DNA of 64,000 nucleotides from an uncultured Desulfatiglans sp. (GTDB taxonomy: Bacteria; Desulfobacterota; DSM-4660; Desulfatiglandales; Desulfatiglandaceae), in assembly GCA_900498135.1 (NCBI GenBank), contig LR026961.1:2752907-2816906 (forward strand), read 5' to 3'. Of the stretch, positions 46,286-55,640 are shown in pieces. Position numbers and translations under genes: made by a program. Below the pieces are notes generated by a model. The model searched no databases. It was not told where the DNA came from and saw only the letters and a list, made by a program, of their open reading frames with translations. How positions within the stretch are numbered: the first letter of the stretch is position 1; every line of letters begins with the position of its first letter.

Positions 46286-46358
46286 AGGGCATCTCCGTTC
46301 CGATGGGTGCAGGCCCCGGCGGCAAATTTCGAGCCCGCTTCCGGCGAGGGGTCTTCCC

Positions 46359-46973
46359 TCAAACGGGGGCCGGTCTTGAAAAGGATGTGTCGATCAGGCC
46401 GGCCAGCGCATCGGCGTCCGAGTCCGGAAAACAGGCGCGAAGCAAAACCCCGATGGGCGCTTTCAGTCCGGCCGGGAGGACGGTGGGCGGGGCGCTGCCG
46501 CCTGCCCGGCAGGATGCCTCGAAATGCAGAAAAAGGTACCGGGTCAGGTTTTCGAGGGCATCGGCTTCACGCACCCTGTCAGCCGCTGCGGCATCGCTTT
46601 CAAAAGGCGCCAGGGCGGCGATCTGCAGCTGCTCCATGTGCTCCGCGTCCAGTTCGGCGGCGATCAGCGCCCGGCGCAAGGGCTCCGTGAACTCCACCGG
46701 GAAGTCGCCGAAGCGGGGTTTGAGTTTCCGGCGGGCGGTCCATATAGGGCGGACGATCTCGTTCTGCCAGCCGCTCGAGCCTTCCATGATCCGCAGCAGA
46801 TCCTCCCTGCGGGCGGGGCCGCCGCCTGCGGCGCCTCTCCAGCAGCAGTAAAAGAGGATGTTGACGTCGAAGGCATGATCGACCTGCATGGCCAGACAGG
46901 CCTCGTGAACGCCGGCATGGCCATGCACCTGGATCGAAAAATCCCAGAACGGGTGCTCGGGAAAATCCATCAT
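46359..46973 (-). CDS. TIGR02444/DUF2390-family protein
   Basis: A 204-residue protein whose first half follows the TIGR02444 pattern: PFWDFSIQVHGHAGVHEACLAMQVDHAFDVNILFYCCW, then GWQNEIVRPIWTARRKLK. The second half is helical and variable. The family is widespread in proteobacteria with no known function. It is followed after 73 bases by the 74-residue gene, so the three may form one unit. Confidence 0.85.
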   Translation of the reverse strand: MMDFPEHPFWDFSIQVHGHAGVHEACLAMQVDHAFDVNILFYCCWRGAAGGGPARREDLLRIMEGSSGWQNEIVRPIWTARRKLKPRFGDFPVEFTEPLRRALIAAELDAEHMEQLQIAALAPFESDAAAADRVREADALENLTRYLFLHFEASCRAGGSAPPTVLPAGLKAPIGVLLRACFPDSDADALAGLIDTSFSRPAPV

Positions 46974-47039
46974 CCCTCCTTTTACGGGTGGCGGCCGACG
47001 GTTTGAAACGCGTCGGATTTTGTGCGTGGGACGGGCCTT

Positions 47040-47546
47040 TCAATGCCTCCTGGGTGAAGGAGGCGCATCCATGGCCTCTTCCTCGAGCGATTCGGGCGCC
47101 AGGATCTCATAGGCGACTCCGAGCCTGCGGGCAAGCTGCATGAAGGAGCCTGGCAAGGGAAGCTCCCGTTCCCTCAGCAGGAGGTTCAAGGCATCGGCCC
47201 GGGCCAGGACCTCTCCGCTGTCGACGCCCTCGTGGTTGTCGCAAAGGAATTGGATCCGCAGGGCGTCGGTAAGCGGGATGCGCATCTCGGGCATGGTTGC
47301 GGCAAAGAGGTGCAGTTCGGCCGTAATGCGCGGCTTTTGCTCTTCTCTGAAGGCCGTGAACGATGGGTCGGGGTTGGGCGTTCCGAAAAGCTCGTTGACC
47401 ATGGCACCGCACAGTTTGACCGTGAAATCCACGGACTGCAGCGGGTGCCGCTCGATCTGCCGGTTTCTCAGGTTTTTGTAGACAATGGCTTTGATGATCT
47501 CGACGCCTTGCCGCAGCGTGGCGACGAGCCCCGGTTCGATGTCCAT
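47040..47546 (-). CDS. Uncharacterised 168-residue protein
   Basis: A helical protein. Its first 60 residues (GVEIIKAIVYKNLRNRQIERHPLQSVDFTVKLCGAMVNELFG) look well conserved in character; the last 25 are Pro/acid-rich. AAGGAG lies seven bases before ATG 47546. It precedes the TIGR02444 gene by 66 bases on the same strand. No motif identifies it. Confidence 0.7.
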   Translation of the reverse strand: MDIEPGLVATLRQGVEIIKAIVYKNLRNRQIERHPLQSVDFTVKLCGAMVNELFGTPNPDPSFTAFREEQKPRITAELHLFAATMPEMRIPLTDALRIQFLCDNHEGVDSGEVLARADALNLLLRERELPLPGSFMQLARRLGVAYEILAPESLEEEAMDAPPSPRRH

Positions 47547-48072
47547 ATCCGACTCCTTCCGCACAACAGTGTTTTCGATTCCGGGGCGTTTTGTCAATGC
47601 CTTTCCATCGAGGGCAAACCCGCTCGCCGGATGCATGGCGACGATCCGGCTCACCGTCACGAAGAGCTCCCGACCGAGAACCCGTTCCCGACGTCCAACG
47701 CTCCTCCGGAGCGCTGCAGGTGCTTGAATCGATTGCAGGCCTCGGAAGGGTGCCTCTGGATGATAGGGTATCGAGGGAAGTGGGAGCGGCTGGAGGGCGC
47801 TGCTTGCCCGCGGCACCGATTTCTGTTATCAAACGGATAGAGGCGTAGAACCCGACGGCCTGGAGATATCGGGGTGCAGGACGAATGGTCGACGGATAAA
47901 GGGCCTGAAACGGCCCCTTCCGATATCCGGAGGGGCATTTGTTTTGCGTCGGGCGGGTGCCGCGCGGTCAGCGCGGCCGGCTCATGGTGGCTGGAAGCGG
48001 AGTGGCTCAGCCCTTTTTCGTGGCGATAGCCTGTCCGGCAGCCTGCGGTCGTAGACTGAAAAAGGAGGAAGA
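47547..48072. other. Intergenic region with a nested hairpin
   Basis: About 525 bases without a supported gene. GATATCGG (47865-47872) pairs with CCGATATC (47920-47927), enclosing a second hairpin (47899-47919). This two-level structure 145 bases before the gene at 48073 could be a structured leader; it matches no riboswitch consensus I know. Confidence 0.4.
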
Positions 48073-48393
48073 ATGGATCTCTATGTTCAGATTTATGAAT
48101 TTGCGTCCTCTGCCGGCGCGCTCGAAGGGTATGTCTACCGGCGGCAGGGCCTCGACCCGAAGTCCCTGGAGAACTGGATCGGCCACCTGGTCAAGGCCTA
48201 CGAACTGCTGCCGGCCGAGGAACGGCACCTGCTCCAGCCGTCCATCGACCAGACGATCGGCCGCGCCGTCCGTTCCCTGGAGGGCTTGTCCGGCCCCGAG
48301 GCGGAACGGCTCGCCTCCGTCCTGCGGGCGGTGGTGAAAGGTCCGATGCCGGCATCTCCGGATGATTTCCAGAAGCAGAAGTGGTTCGAGTAG
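48073..48393 (+). CDS. Uncharacterised 106-residue protein
   Basis: A small protein, MDLYVQIYEFASSAGALEGYVYRRQ..., helical after residue 30. AAAGGAGGAAG lies directly before ATG 48073, a strong ribosome site. It is 34 bases upstream of the riboflavin-kinase gene and probably in its operon. No recognised domain. Confidence 0.7.
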   Translation: MDLYVQIYEFASSAGALEGYVYRRQGLDPKSLENWIGHLVKAYELLPAEERHLLQPSIDQTIGRAVRSLEGLSGPEAERLASVLRAVVKGPMPASPDDFQKQKWFE

Positions 48394-48427
48394 TCTGTTC
48401 CGTCATTCCCATGTCGAAGGGGCGATC

Positions 48428-48859
48428 ATGGCAGCAATATGGACACTGACCGGCAGGATCGTGAGCGGAGTCGGCCAGGCGGCCTTTTTCACCCGGCTCG
48501 ACTGGGTGCAGGAGCAGTGTGAGGCCAAGCTCGGCTTCCGGCCGTATCCCGGCACCCTGAATATCGAATCGGACCAGGAGAGCGAGGCGCTTCTGGCGGC
48601 GATCATGGATGCCGAGGCGATCGTTCTCGAGCCGCCGGATCCACAATTCTGTGTCGGGCGGGTGCTGCCGGCGCACATCGGGGGGATCGAGGCGGCCTTG
48701 ATCATCCCGGAGGAGCGCGTGAACGTCCACGGCTCGCGGGTTTTCGAGATCATGGCGCCGGTGGGCATCAAGGACGCGCTGCACCTGGACGACGGAGACC
48801 GGGTCGAGGTAGTTGTCCGCGCGCCGCGGGATGACGATGCACGGGGCTCAGCTGTTTGA
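48428..48859 (+). CDS. ribK: CTP-dependent riboflavin kinase (DUF120, archaeal type)
   Basis: A 143-residue protein covering the full DUF120 fold: LTGRIVSGVGQAAFFTRLDWVQEQ, KLGFRPYPGTLNI, CVGRVLPAHIGGIEAALIIPE and DALHLDDGDRVEVVV. In archaea this enzyme makes FMN from riboflavin using CTP instead of ATP and is unrelated to bacterial RibF. The key TGRVVSG-G and PGTLN elements are kept, and the length equals the stand-alone domain. It overlaps the following HAD gene region at its stop. Start ATG 48428. Confidence 0.8.
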   Translation: MAAIWTLTGRIVSGVGQAAFFTRLDWVQEQCEAKLGFRPYPGTLNIESDQESEALLAAIMDAEAIVLEPPDPQFCVGRVLPAHIGGIEAALIIPEERVNVHGSRVFEIMAPVGIKDALHLDDGDRVEVVVRAPRDDDARGSAV

Positions 48860-48891
48860 ATCGTGGAAGGGTGTCGAGGGAGGGCCGGCGG

Positions 48892-49590
48892 GTGGAGAAA
48901 GAGCGCTTCAAGGGAAGGGTGGAGGCGGTGTCCTTCGATCTCGATGGGACGCTGATCGATTCCATCGGGACCTACATCACGATCGTCAATCAGGCGTTTC
49001 CTGCAGTCGGACTGCCGCCTGTCCCGAGGGAGGCCCTGCTGGATGCCATCCGCTACGGCGGGTTTGACTGGGAAAAGGTCCTCCCGCTGGACATCGGGGC
49101 TCAGAAGGAATCGACCATCGAAACGGCGCGGAAGGCTATTCTGGCGATTTACCGGGAAACCTTCCGGCGCGAGACGCGCATGTTCCCGGGGGCCGCCGAG
49201 ATCCTGCGCGAGGTGGCGCGCATGGGCTACCGGATCGGGTTGGTGACGGCCACCCAGCGGATCTTCCTCTCCGACAAACTCCACCCGCTGCGGATGGCCG
49301 GTGCCGAGAGACTGTTGGAGGTGATGATCACGACCGATGACGTGGAGCGGCAAAAGCCAGCGCCCGACCCCTTGATTCTCTGTGCGGAGCGACTCCAGAT
49401 CGAAACGAGCAGGATGGTCTACATCGGGGATTCCCGGGTGGATATCCAAGCCGGCAAGGCCGCCGGCAGCCTGACGGTCGGCGTTTTGTCCGGCGTGGAG
49501 GATCGGGACACGCTCGTCGCCGAAGAGGCCGATCATATTCTCGAAACCGTCGGGGATCTCCTGCCGCTCCTGGAGCAGTGGCGGCGGTAA
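48892..49590 (+). CDS. HAD-family phosphatase, phosphoglycolate-phosphatase-like
   Basis: A 232-residue HAD hydrolase. Motif I is SFDLDGTLIDS with nucleophile and general-acid Asp, motif II is the Thr in GLVTATQR, motif III is the Lys in RQKPAPDPL and motif IV is GDSRVDIQAGKAA. The helical cap lies between motifs I and II (type C1), as in Gph. The substrate could be phosphoglycolate or another small phosphate ester; coupling to a riboflavin kinase raises the possibility of a flavin-precursor phosphatase. GTG 48892 is preferred because GAGGGAGGG precedes it; TTG 48856 is an alternative. Confidence 0.85.
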   Translation: MEKERFKGRVEAVSFDLDGTLIDSIGTYITIVNQAFPAVGLPPVPREALLDAIRYGGFDWEKVLPLDIGAQKESTIETARKAILAIYRETFRRETRMFPGAAEILREVARMGYRIGLVTATQRIFLSDKLHPLRMAGAERLLEVMITTDDVERQKPAPDPLILCAERLQIETSRMVYIGDSRVDIQAGKAAGSLTVGVLSGVEDRDTLVAEEADHILETVGDLLPLLEQWRR

Positions 49591-49717
49591 AAACGGGCCG
49601 GCTCGGTTTTGTGCTGAAGTGGATCGGCCCGGCTTGAGAGAGGGGCTGATTTTTTTCGAACAGGCCTGGTTTTCAGGGTGGGATTGACCGGTAAACCGGA
49701 TGGTTTCCCGTGCACCG

Positions 49718-49745
49718 GGAACTTTTTGGCTCCAGGATGGTCCAA
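49718..49745 (+). promoter_or_regulatory. ECF-type promoter (autoregulation of the sigma gene)
   Basis: GGAACTT (49718-49724), a 16-base spacer and TCCAA (49741-49745), the RpoE-type pattern. The 16 bases ACCGGGAACTTTTTGG around the -35 recur exactly upstream of the VIT/VWA gene at 58717. Confidence 0.65.
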
Positions 49746-49769
49746 GAGATGGGGAGGGTGGAAGGGGGC

Positions 49770-50360
49770 GTGGACGGTCGGGACCAGGACGATGTGCAGG
49801 TGCGGGCAGCCCAGCGCGGAGACCGAAAGGCCTTCGAGGCCCTCGTGATCCGCTACCAGGACCGCATCTACAACGCCTGCTTCCGTGTCATGGGGGACGG
49901 CGAGGAGGCCCGTGACTGCGCCCAGGAGACGTTCATCAAGGCCTATCGATCTCTGAAGACCTTCCGTTTCGAGGCGGCCTTCGGGACCTGGCTCTATGCC
50001 ATCGCCGTCAATACCTGCCGAAACCGTCTGCAGTCAGCCGCATATCGCGTCAAGCGCAAAACCATCCCCCTGCATGCCCCTGCCGACGAAGACCCTGGGG
50101 GATGCATAGCCGAGTTGCAGGACCCTTCGCTCTCCCCGTTGGAGCAGTTGAGCCGAAAGGAGGGCGAGCGACGTCTGCAGCGCGCCATTGCCGCGCTGCC
50201 TGACGTGCCCCGCACCCTCATCGTGCTGCGGGACATCGAGGGCCTGAGCTATGAGGAGTTGGCGCAGGCCACCGGGTTGGAACTCGGGACGGTCAAATCG
50301 GGGCTCGCACGGGCACGGGCCCGGCTTCGAGAAAATTTCAAAGGGGAGGCAACGGGATGA
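49770..50360 (+). CDS. ECF RNA polymerase sigma factor (RpoE-like)
   Basis: A 196-residue sigma factor with region 2 (FEALVIRYQDRIYNACFRVMGDGEEARDCAQETFIKAYRSLKTFR, the DCAQETF core-binding motif) and region 4 (IAALPDVPRTLIVLRDIEGLSYEELAQATGLELGTVKSGLARARARL). The RpoE-type promoter at 49718-49745 would start transcription near 49752, downstream of ATG 49737, so GTG 49770 (after GGAAGGGGG) is preferred. The stop overlaps the anti-sigma start by ATGA. It directs RNA polymerase to genes such as its own and probably the one at 58717, in response to envelope stress. Confidence 0.93.
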   Translation: MDGRDQDDVQVRAAQRGDRKAFEALVIRYQDRIYNACFRVMGDGEEARDCAQETFIKAYRSLKTFRFEAAFGTWLYAIAVNTCRNRLQSAAYRVKRKTIPLHAPADEDPGGCIAELQDPSLSPLEQLSRKEGERRLQRAIAALPDVPRTLIVLRDIEGLSYEELAQATGLELGTVKSGLARARARLRENFKGEATG

Positions 50361-51346
50361 CCTGCCGGGAGATCCAGGAACAGCTGTCTCTCTATGTGGA
50401 TCATGAACTGGATGCCGAGGGCGAGGCGGCCGTCAGGGAGCATCTCGAGGGGTGCCCGGCCTGCCGCGAGGCCCTCCGGGATCTCGAGCTCTGCCTTCAG
50501 GCGATGCACGATTTGCCGCGGCATCCGGCGCCTCCCGGTTTTCTCCAAGGGGTGAGCGATCGTCTGGAAGCAGGGGGCCGTTGGAAGCGCCGGCTCGAAG
50601 GCGTTTGGGAACTGCTGCGCTCGAAGAGGCCCTTGGAGGTCGCGGGTGTCCTCGCGACGGCGGTGGTTGTGGTCTTGGCCTATCAGCTTTTCGACGGCCG
50701 CCAGGAGACGCTCCTGTCGCCGCCCGACGATGCCGCGGCCCCGCCCAGGGCGGCCTACGAACGTTCCCTCGAGCTTGCAGAGGCCCCCGTGGCGGAGCAG
50801 GTCACCCGGTTCAGGGATGCCCCGCCTCTCCTGCGCCTGCGGGTGGTGAAGGCCGTTGGACCTATGGCGGCCGGCGGCTCCGCGGAGCCGGGGGGCCGGG
50901 CGGACTCGCAGGCGGCCGGCGATGGTTTCGAGCGGCACACACGCGATAAGGCGGCACGCTCGGTCGGGGCACCGGAGCCCAGTGTTGCGGCTGACGGCCT
51001 CGAGCCGCTCAGACTCGAGAAGGTGCGTGAAAAACCGCTGGTTCTCTCACAGGCCGCCCCAGAGGAGAAGCTCGACTCCGCGGGAAAAAAGCCTGCGCTC
51101 ACCCCGGACGCACTCCTTTCGGCGATCGAGGCGGCGATCCTGGGGTGCGGCGGGACGCTGATCGGGGTTGAACCTGCACCGGATCATCCCGATTCGCGTG
51201 TGGTTTCCTTCCGTGTTCCCGCCGGGCGATACGATGCGCTCCTTCAGGAACTTTGTCCGCTCGGGCGTCTGGAAATCCAGGAGCCGGCCGGCCTCGCGCG
51301 CGGGGCGGACACGTCCTGGCAACTGGAACTCGTCGTAGGACCCTGA
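50357..51346 (+). CDS. Membrane anti-sigma factor with zinc-finger domain
   Basis: A 329-residue protein. The N-terminal zf-HC2 domain (MTCREIQEQLSLYVDHELD...VREHLEGCPACREAL) carries the HxxxCxxC zinc motif that binds ECF sigma factors. One membrane helix follows (about 97-112, VAGVLATAVVVVLAY), then a long, poorly ordered periplasmic region and a compact C-terminal domain (about 245-329, with VVSFRVPAGRYDALLQEL). It would hold the sigma factor at the membrane until a periplasmic signal releases it. It overlaps the sigma gene by four bases. Confidence 0.88.
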   Translation: MTCREIQEQLSLYVDHELDAEGEAAVREHLEGCPACREALRDLELCLQAMHDLPRHPAPPGFLQGVSDRLEAGGRWKRRLEGVWELLRSKRPLEVAGVLATAVVVVLAYQLFDGRQETLLSPPDDAAAPPRAAYERSLELAEAPVAEQVTRFRDAPPLLRLRVVKAVGPMAAGGSAEPGGRADSQAAGDGFERHTRDKAARSVGAPEPSVAADGLEPLRLEKVREKPLVLSQAAPEEKLDSAGKKPALTPDALLSAIEAAILGCGGTLIGVEPAPDHPDSRVVSFRVPAGRYDALLQELCPLGRLEIQEPAGLARGADTSWQLELVVGP

Positions 51347-51553
51347 TCGGGCCCCATCTTGCTCCGCACTCCAGTGACGATTTTGTAGGTTCCTTTCATG
51401 AGAACTGCAGGTGTGTTATATCGGCACTGCTTTAGGAGACAGGAGGGTTTCGGGCCTAAAAAGACATTATCTGCGTACAGGCCCTGCCAAGAGATTTCAA
51501 AAAGCAGACCAAGAGCTCGAGAACCGCTTACGGTGGCCTCCGGGAGGTGGTTC

Positions 51554-52507
51554 TTAAAACGCCCAGAGGATCATTCCGCGCACGACAGAAAACAATACGG
51601 CCCCGGCCAGGGTCGCTCCCATCATCAATCGGCAGGCCCGCGCGATGTCGTCGGGAGAAAGCGGATGACGCGGATCTCCAAACGTCGGCATTTCTTCCAG
51701 CCGGCCATGGCGGTAAACCGGTCCTCCGAGCTGGACACCCAGTGCGCCGGCGGTGGCGGCCTCCGCCAGTCCGGCATTGGGGCTGCTGTGCCGGGGGCCG
51801 TCCCGCCAGGCCACCCGCCAGGCGGCGCAGGAATCCTCTTTCAGCACCCGGGCGGCCAGGGCGGTGAGCAGGACGTTGATGCGAGCCGGCAGATAATTGA
51901 CCGCATCGTCGAGGCGGGCAGATGCCCAGCCGAAAAGAAGATAACGCTCGTTTCGATAACCGAAGGTCGAATCCAGCGTGCTCACGGCCTTATAGGCCAT
52001 GGCCGCCACCGGTCCGCCCAGGAAGGCGAAAAAGAGCGGCGCGATCACACCGTCCACGGTGTTCTCGCCCACGCTTTCCACCGTGGCCCGCGTCACCCCG
52101 TGCTCGTCCAACGGTTCGGTGTCGCGTCCGACCATGCGGGAAACCCGCCTCCGCGCCAGCGGCAGATCGCCCCGTTTCAGGGCCGCCTGCACCGATCGGC
52201 CGTGGCGGTCGAGGTCCCTGGCGGCGAAAGCGGTGTACAGCATGAGGACGGCCATGATGTGCCCCAGCCACGGCGCCGCGCCTTCAGCCAGAGCCAGGCC
52301 GGCCCAGGCGGCTAGAGCGGTGATGCCGATGACGGCCAGGGCCGTCACCAGACCGGCGATCCTCGCGGATGCGAAGCGGGCGCGCATAGGGGGCTCGAGC
52401 CGGATCGCCAAACCGCCGATCAGTCTTACCGGGTGGGGCAGCCAACGGGGATCGCCGAGAAGGTAATCCAGGACGAGGGCAACCCAGATGTAGAGGATCC
52501 ATTTCAC
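51554..52507 (-). CDS. cbiB: Adenosylcobinamide-phosphate synthase
   Basis: A 317-residue membrane protein (CbiB, also called CobD in aerobes) that attaches aminopropanol phosphate to adenosyl-cobyric acid. Family blocks: [71 protein letters not shown] and [29 protein letters not shown]. Length and all blocks look intact. The start is GTG 52507, overlapping the preceding stop (GTGA). It is downstream of cobD::cobQ in a riboswitch-led unit. Confidence 0.95.
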   Translation of the reverse strand: MKWILYIWVALVLDYLLGDPRWLPHPVRLIGGLAIRLEPPMRARFASARIAGLVTALAVIGITALAAWAGLALAEGAAPWLGHIMAVLMLYTAFAARDLDRHGRSVQAALKRGDLPLARRRVSRMVGRDTEPLDEHGVTRATVESVGENTVDGVIAPLFFAFLGGPVAAMAYKAVSTLDSTFGYRNERYLLFGWASARLDDAVNYLPARINVLLTALAARVLKEDSCAAWRVAWRDGPRHSSPNAGLAEAATAGALGVQLGGPVYRHGRLEEMPTFGDPRHPLSPDDIARACRLMMGATLAGAVLFSVVRGMILWAF

Positions 52508-54456
52508 GGTAATCCCGCCGATCGATAGATTTTCTGGATATGCAGATTTTCCCGCACTACCACCGTCAGGCGTTCCAGGGCGGCGTCCACCTCATGAGGC
52601 GTGGCCACGCCTCCCTTTTCACCTTCGGCCTGGGATGCCGACTCGCAACCGGCCGGGTTTCCTTCGGGGAATGCGAAATCCTCCAGGAATGGCACCACGC
52701 CGAAGGTGGGAAGGCCGGTGTGACGTTCGGTGAAGGCGATCGCCTCATCGAGCAAGGCTTGCCTGCCGCGATAGCGGTTGATCACGAATCCCTCGATGAG
52801 GGACCGCTCAGTCTCCGACAGGAGGTCGAGGGTCCCGGCAAAGGCCGCGAATAGCCCGCCCCGGTCGATGTCCCCCACCAGCAGGGCTGTGGCTCGTGCA
52901 TGATCGGCCAAGGCCAGATTGGCGAGGTCATGCGTTTTCAAGTTGACCTCGGCCGGGCTTCCCGCGCCTTCGAGCACCATCACGTCCACCTCGGCCGCCA
53001 ATGAGTCGTAAGCTTCGCGGACCGTTTTCCACAAATCCTTCTTGCAGGCGATGTATTCGGAGGCCGACATGCTGCCGATCGGTCTTCCGAGGACGATCAC
53101 CTGAGATTGCGAGTCTGAAAGGGGCTTGAGCAGCACCGGGTTCATCCGCGCGTCGGGCGGCAGGCGGCAGGCCTGTGCCTGGACCAGCAGGGCCCGGCTT
53201 ATCTCCCCGCCTCCGGAGGCGGCGCAGGAGACGAGGGACATGCTCTGGGCTTTGAACGGGGCGACAGCATAACCGTCCTGGAGAAGGATGCGGCACAGGG
53301 CGGCGGTCAGGACGCTCTTGCCCGCGTGGGAGGAGGTGCCCAAAAACATGATGGCAGGGGTCTTTCGATGCCTGACGGCGCCGTTCTGCCGCGCCGGTTG
53401 GAATACCCTGGCCAGGGCGGCGATCAGACATCCGTTTTCCGCGGTTGTGCGCACCGCCACCCTGAAGTAGTCTCTCCCGAGGCCTGCGAAATTGGCGCAC
53501 ACTCGGATGGCGATCCCCTGGCGCAGCAGGTGTTCTTCCAGGGCGACCGCATCGATATCCGGGCGCACGATGCGAACCAGCAGATAATTTGCTGCACCGG
53601 GGTAGACCTTCAGGCCGGGCAGGGCGGACAATTCGTTCGTCAACATTTCCCTGCGGCGGGCCGCATCGGAACGGCTTTTTTCGGCGTAGGCCCGATCGGC
53701 CAAAACGCCTGTGCCAACCGTTTGGGCCACAGAACCCACGGACCAGGGAGGCAGGAACTCGCGCAGCCGGGCGGCCGGAACGGCATCCGCCACAGCATAG
53801 CCCAGACGTAGCCCCGGAATGGCATAAAGCTTGGTCATAGAGCGCACCACCACGATGTTGGGGCGCCCGGCATGGATGAGACTCCGGTAATTCGGTACGA
53901 AGTCCGCGAAGGCCTCGTCCACCACAAAAAAGGTGTCCCCATGCCGGTGGGCCAGATCCAGCAGCTGGCTGGTTTCGAAGAGCTTCCCGGTGGGATTGTT
54001 GGGCTGGCCCAGAACGACCATCTCCCCTCCCTCGAGCTTCTCTTCGAGTTCGCCCCAGGGGACGGAGAATCCGTCGCTTTCTGGGAGGATCACCTCCTCG
54101 ATGGACAGGCCTTCACGCAGCGCCGCAGTCCGGTAATCCAGGTAACTGGGGACGGGAAGCACCGCCCGCGATACGCCCAGCACCCGCGGCAGAGCGAACA
54201 GAATCTCCGTGGAGCCGTTGCCTACGACGATCCTTTCCGGCCGGATGCCGTGATGGGCACCCAATGCGGCGGCCAGCCCGGAGGCGTAGGGATCGGGGTA
54301 GTGGACCGCCTCGCTCAGGCCGCGGTTGACGAGGCTGCGCAGGAATGCGGGTGGACCCTCAGGGTTGATGGAGGCCGAAAAGTCGAGGATTTTATCCCTG
54401 GGCAAACCCGCCCGCGCCGCCAGCAGGCCGATATTTCCACCGTGTCCAGGATTCAT
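52504..54456 (-). CDS. CobD-type decarboxylase fused to a CobQ without glutaminase
   Basis: A 650-residue hybrid. Residues 1-355 are an L-threonine-O-3-phosphate decarboxylase (CobD of enterics): [45 protein letters not shown] and the PLP lysine in [16 protein letters not shown]. Residues 366-600 are the ATP-binding half of cobyric acid synthase: [56 protein letters not shown]. The CobQ glutaminase half is absent, yet the last 25 residues ([19 protein letters not shown]) look like the extreme CobQ C-terminus, as if about 200 residues were removed. AAGGAG before ATG 54456 sets the start. Confidence 0.75.
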   Translation of the reverse strand: MNPGHGGNIGLLAARAGLPRDKILDFSASINPEGPPAFLRSLVNRGLSEAVHYPDPYASGLAAALGAHHGIRPERIVVGNGSTEILFALPRVLGVSRAVLPVPSYLDYRTAALREGLSIEEVILPESDGFSVPWGELEEKLEGGEMVVLGQPNNPTGKLFETSQLLDLAHRHGDTFFVVDEAFADFVPNYRSLIHAGRPNIVVVRSMTKLYAIPGLRLGYAVADAVPAARLREFLPPWSVGSVAQTVGTGVLADRAYAEKSRSDAARRREMLTNELSALPGLKVYPGAANYLLVRIVRPDIDAVALEEHLLRQGIAIRVCANFAGLGRDYFRVAVRTTAENGCLIAALARVFQPARQNGAVRHRKTPAIMFLGTSSHAGKSVLTAALCRILLQDGYAVAPFKAQSMSLVSCAASGGGEISRALLVQAQACRLPPDARMNPVLLKPLSDSQSQVIVLGRPIGSMSASEYIACKKDLWKTVREAYDSLAAEVDVMVLEGAGSPAEVNLKTHDLANLALADHARATALLVGDIDRGGLFAAFAGTLDLLSETERSLIEGFVINRYRGRQALLDEAIAFTERHTGLPTFGVVPFLEDFAFPEGNPAGCESASQAEGEKGGVATPHEVDAALERLTVVVRENLHIQKIYRSAGLP

Positions 54457-54699
54457 CGGGCATCTCCTTGGTTTCCATTCGGAACGGGTCTTCTCGCCGA
54501 TCGCGGCGTCGAAGTGCACATCAGTTTGTGCGGCCTTCACTGCGCCGCCCTCTGGCGATGGACTGATTGATGCTCATGAGATCGGCGAAAAATCCTCATC
54601 TCCGGCGTCGCACCCTTGCCGTACCGGATCATTCGTTTCGGGTGGAGGCCCATCAGGAGTCCGAGCGAGCCGGTACCGCACGATGAAGGTCTCCGAAAC

Positions 54700-54734
54700 A
54701 AAAAATCCCGACCCTCCGTGTGCAGAGTCGGGAT
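54700..54734 (-). terminator. Terminator after the minus-strand cobalamin riboswitch
   Basis: On the minus strand ATCCCGAC (54734-54727) pairs with GTCGGGAT (54712-54705) and is followed by a run of T residues (54705-54700). It lies about 65 bases past the riboswitch and 240 bases before the cobD::cobQ start, as expected for transcription control. Confidence 0.8.
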
Positions 54735-54784
54735 GCCGTATTCCATCCGAACCGCAGCCGTTCCTTTTCCGCGGGAATCGAAGC

Positions 54785-54945
54785 TGCAACACCACCCGAG
54801 CAGGTCTTCCGGCTTCCGGATCATCCTACCGGCCGCGCCTTCCCATCCTATCGGACAGTGGCATTTCGCGGCTTTCGTTCCCGGTTACGGCGGCGGGTCC
54901 GCGACGGCTTCTCACCGTCTTCCCTCTGAAGCCATCGTAGATGGC
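54785..54945 (-). promoter_or_regulatory. Cobalamin riboswitch (minus strand)
   Basis: On the minus strand the B12-box GCCACTG is at 54862-54856. Before it come the GAAGACGGTGAGAAGCCGTC arm and GGACCCGCCGCCGTAA, after it GGGAAGGCGC and GGAAGCCGGAAGACC, the conserved order of adenosylcobalamin riboswitches. High B12 should fold it and favour the terminator at 54700-54734, switching off cobD::cobQ and cbiB. Confidence 0.88.
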
Positions 54946-55356
54946 CACTCGGTTGGTGAAATGTGGCACATCGATCCATCAGCGGTCAACTGGTTTTTCA
55001 ACTCGGCGGCTTGAAGGGTGATGCAACCGGTGCCGAACGATGCATAGGATCGCCGATAATCATTGGTTTTAACATGAAAAATTTTGGCTCAGCCCCGTGA
55101 GGGCGGGGCCTAGTATCCGAGGGGAGGTGCTCCGGGAACAGCGCTGATGGGTTGCGGCAGGGGGATTGGAAAGGAGAACCGGTCTTCTCGAAGAGAAGAA
55201 TGCTCATGGTTTACACCGGAACGTTGGGACAGATCTCGGGTGATGGTGATGGGAGAAAGATCGTCCGACCGGCAGCAGATGGTCCTGAACCGCCCACGTT
55301 GCACCCCGGACCGCTGGCTTTCCACCCGTGTCCGCCCGCTGAAGGATGTTTTTTTC
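54946..55356. other. Spacer between divergent riboswitch leaders
   Basis: About 410 bases with no supported gene. A short GC hairpin (GCCCCG...CGGGGC near 55096-55111) is present. The minus-strand promoter should be here but I could not fix it. Confidence 0.4.
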
Positions 55357-55385
55357 TTGACAGGTTTTATGGCGCCTGCTATCAA
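55357..55385 (+). promoter_or_regulatory. Promoter of the plus-strand B12 operon
   Basis: A perfect TTGACA (55357-55362), a 17-base spacer and TATCAA (55380-55385), just upstream of the riboswitch. Confidence 0.6.
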
Positions 55386-55394
55386 GCGCGCAGT

Positions 55395-55600
55395 TGTTCA
55401 GGTGCTCGTGAAGAGCCTAACAGGGAACCCCGTGCGAATCGGGGACGGACCCGCCGCTGTAACCCCTCCCTTTTCAGCTTGAGAAGGGAACTGCTTTGGC
55501 ACCAATGGCCACTGCCCGTCATAAGCCGGGTGGGAAGGCCGCCGGAGTGGGGGGGAAGTCAGAAGACCTGCCTGATCGCATGGCCCTCGTATCTCGTGGT
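55395..55600 (+). promoter_or_regulatory. Cobalamin riboswitch (plus strand)
   Basis: The conserved series GAAGAGCCTAACAGGGAA, CGGACCCGCCGCTGTAA, the B12-box GCCACTG (55508-55514), GGGAAGGCCGCCGG and AGTCAGAAGACC is complete and in order. A strong terminator follows at 55641-55678, so B12 should stop transcription before the cob genes. Confidence 0.93.
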
Positions 55601-55640
55601 ATGGGTAGGGGCTGAAGATTCTTGAGGGATAAAAATGGGG

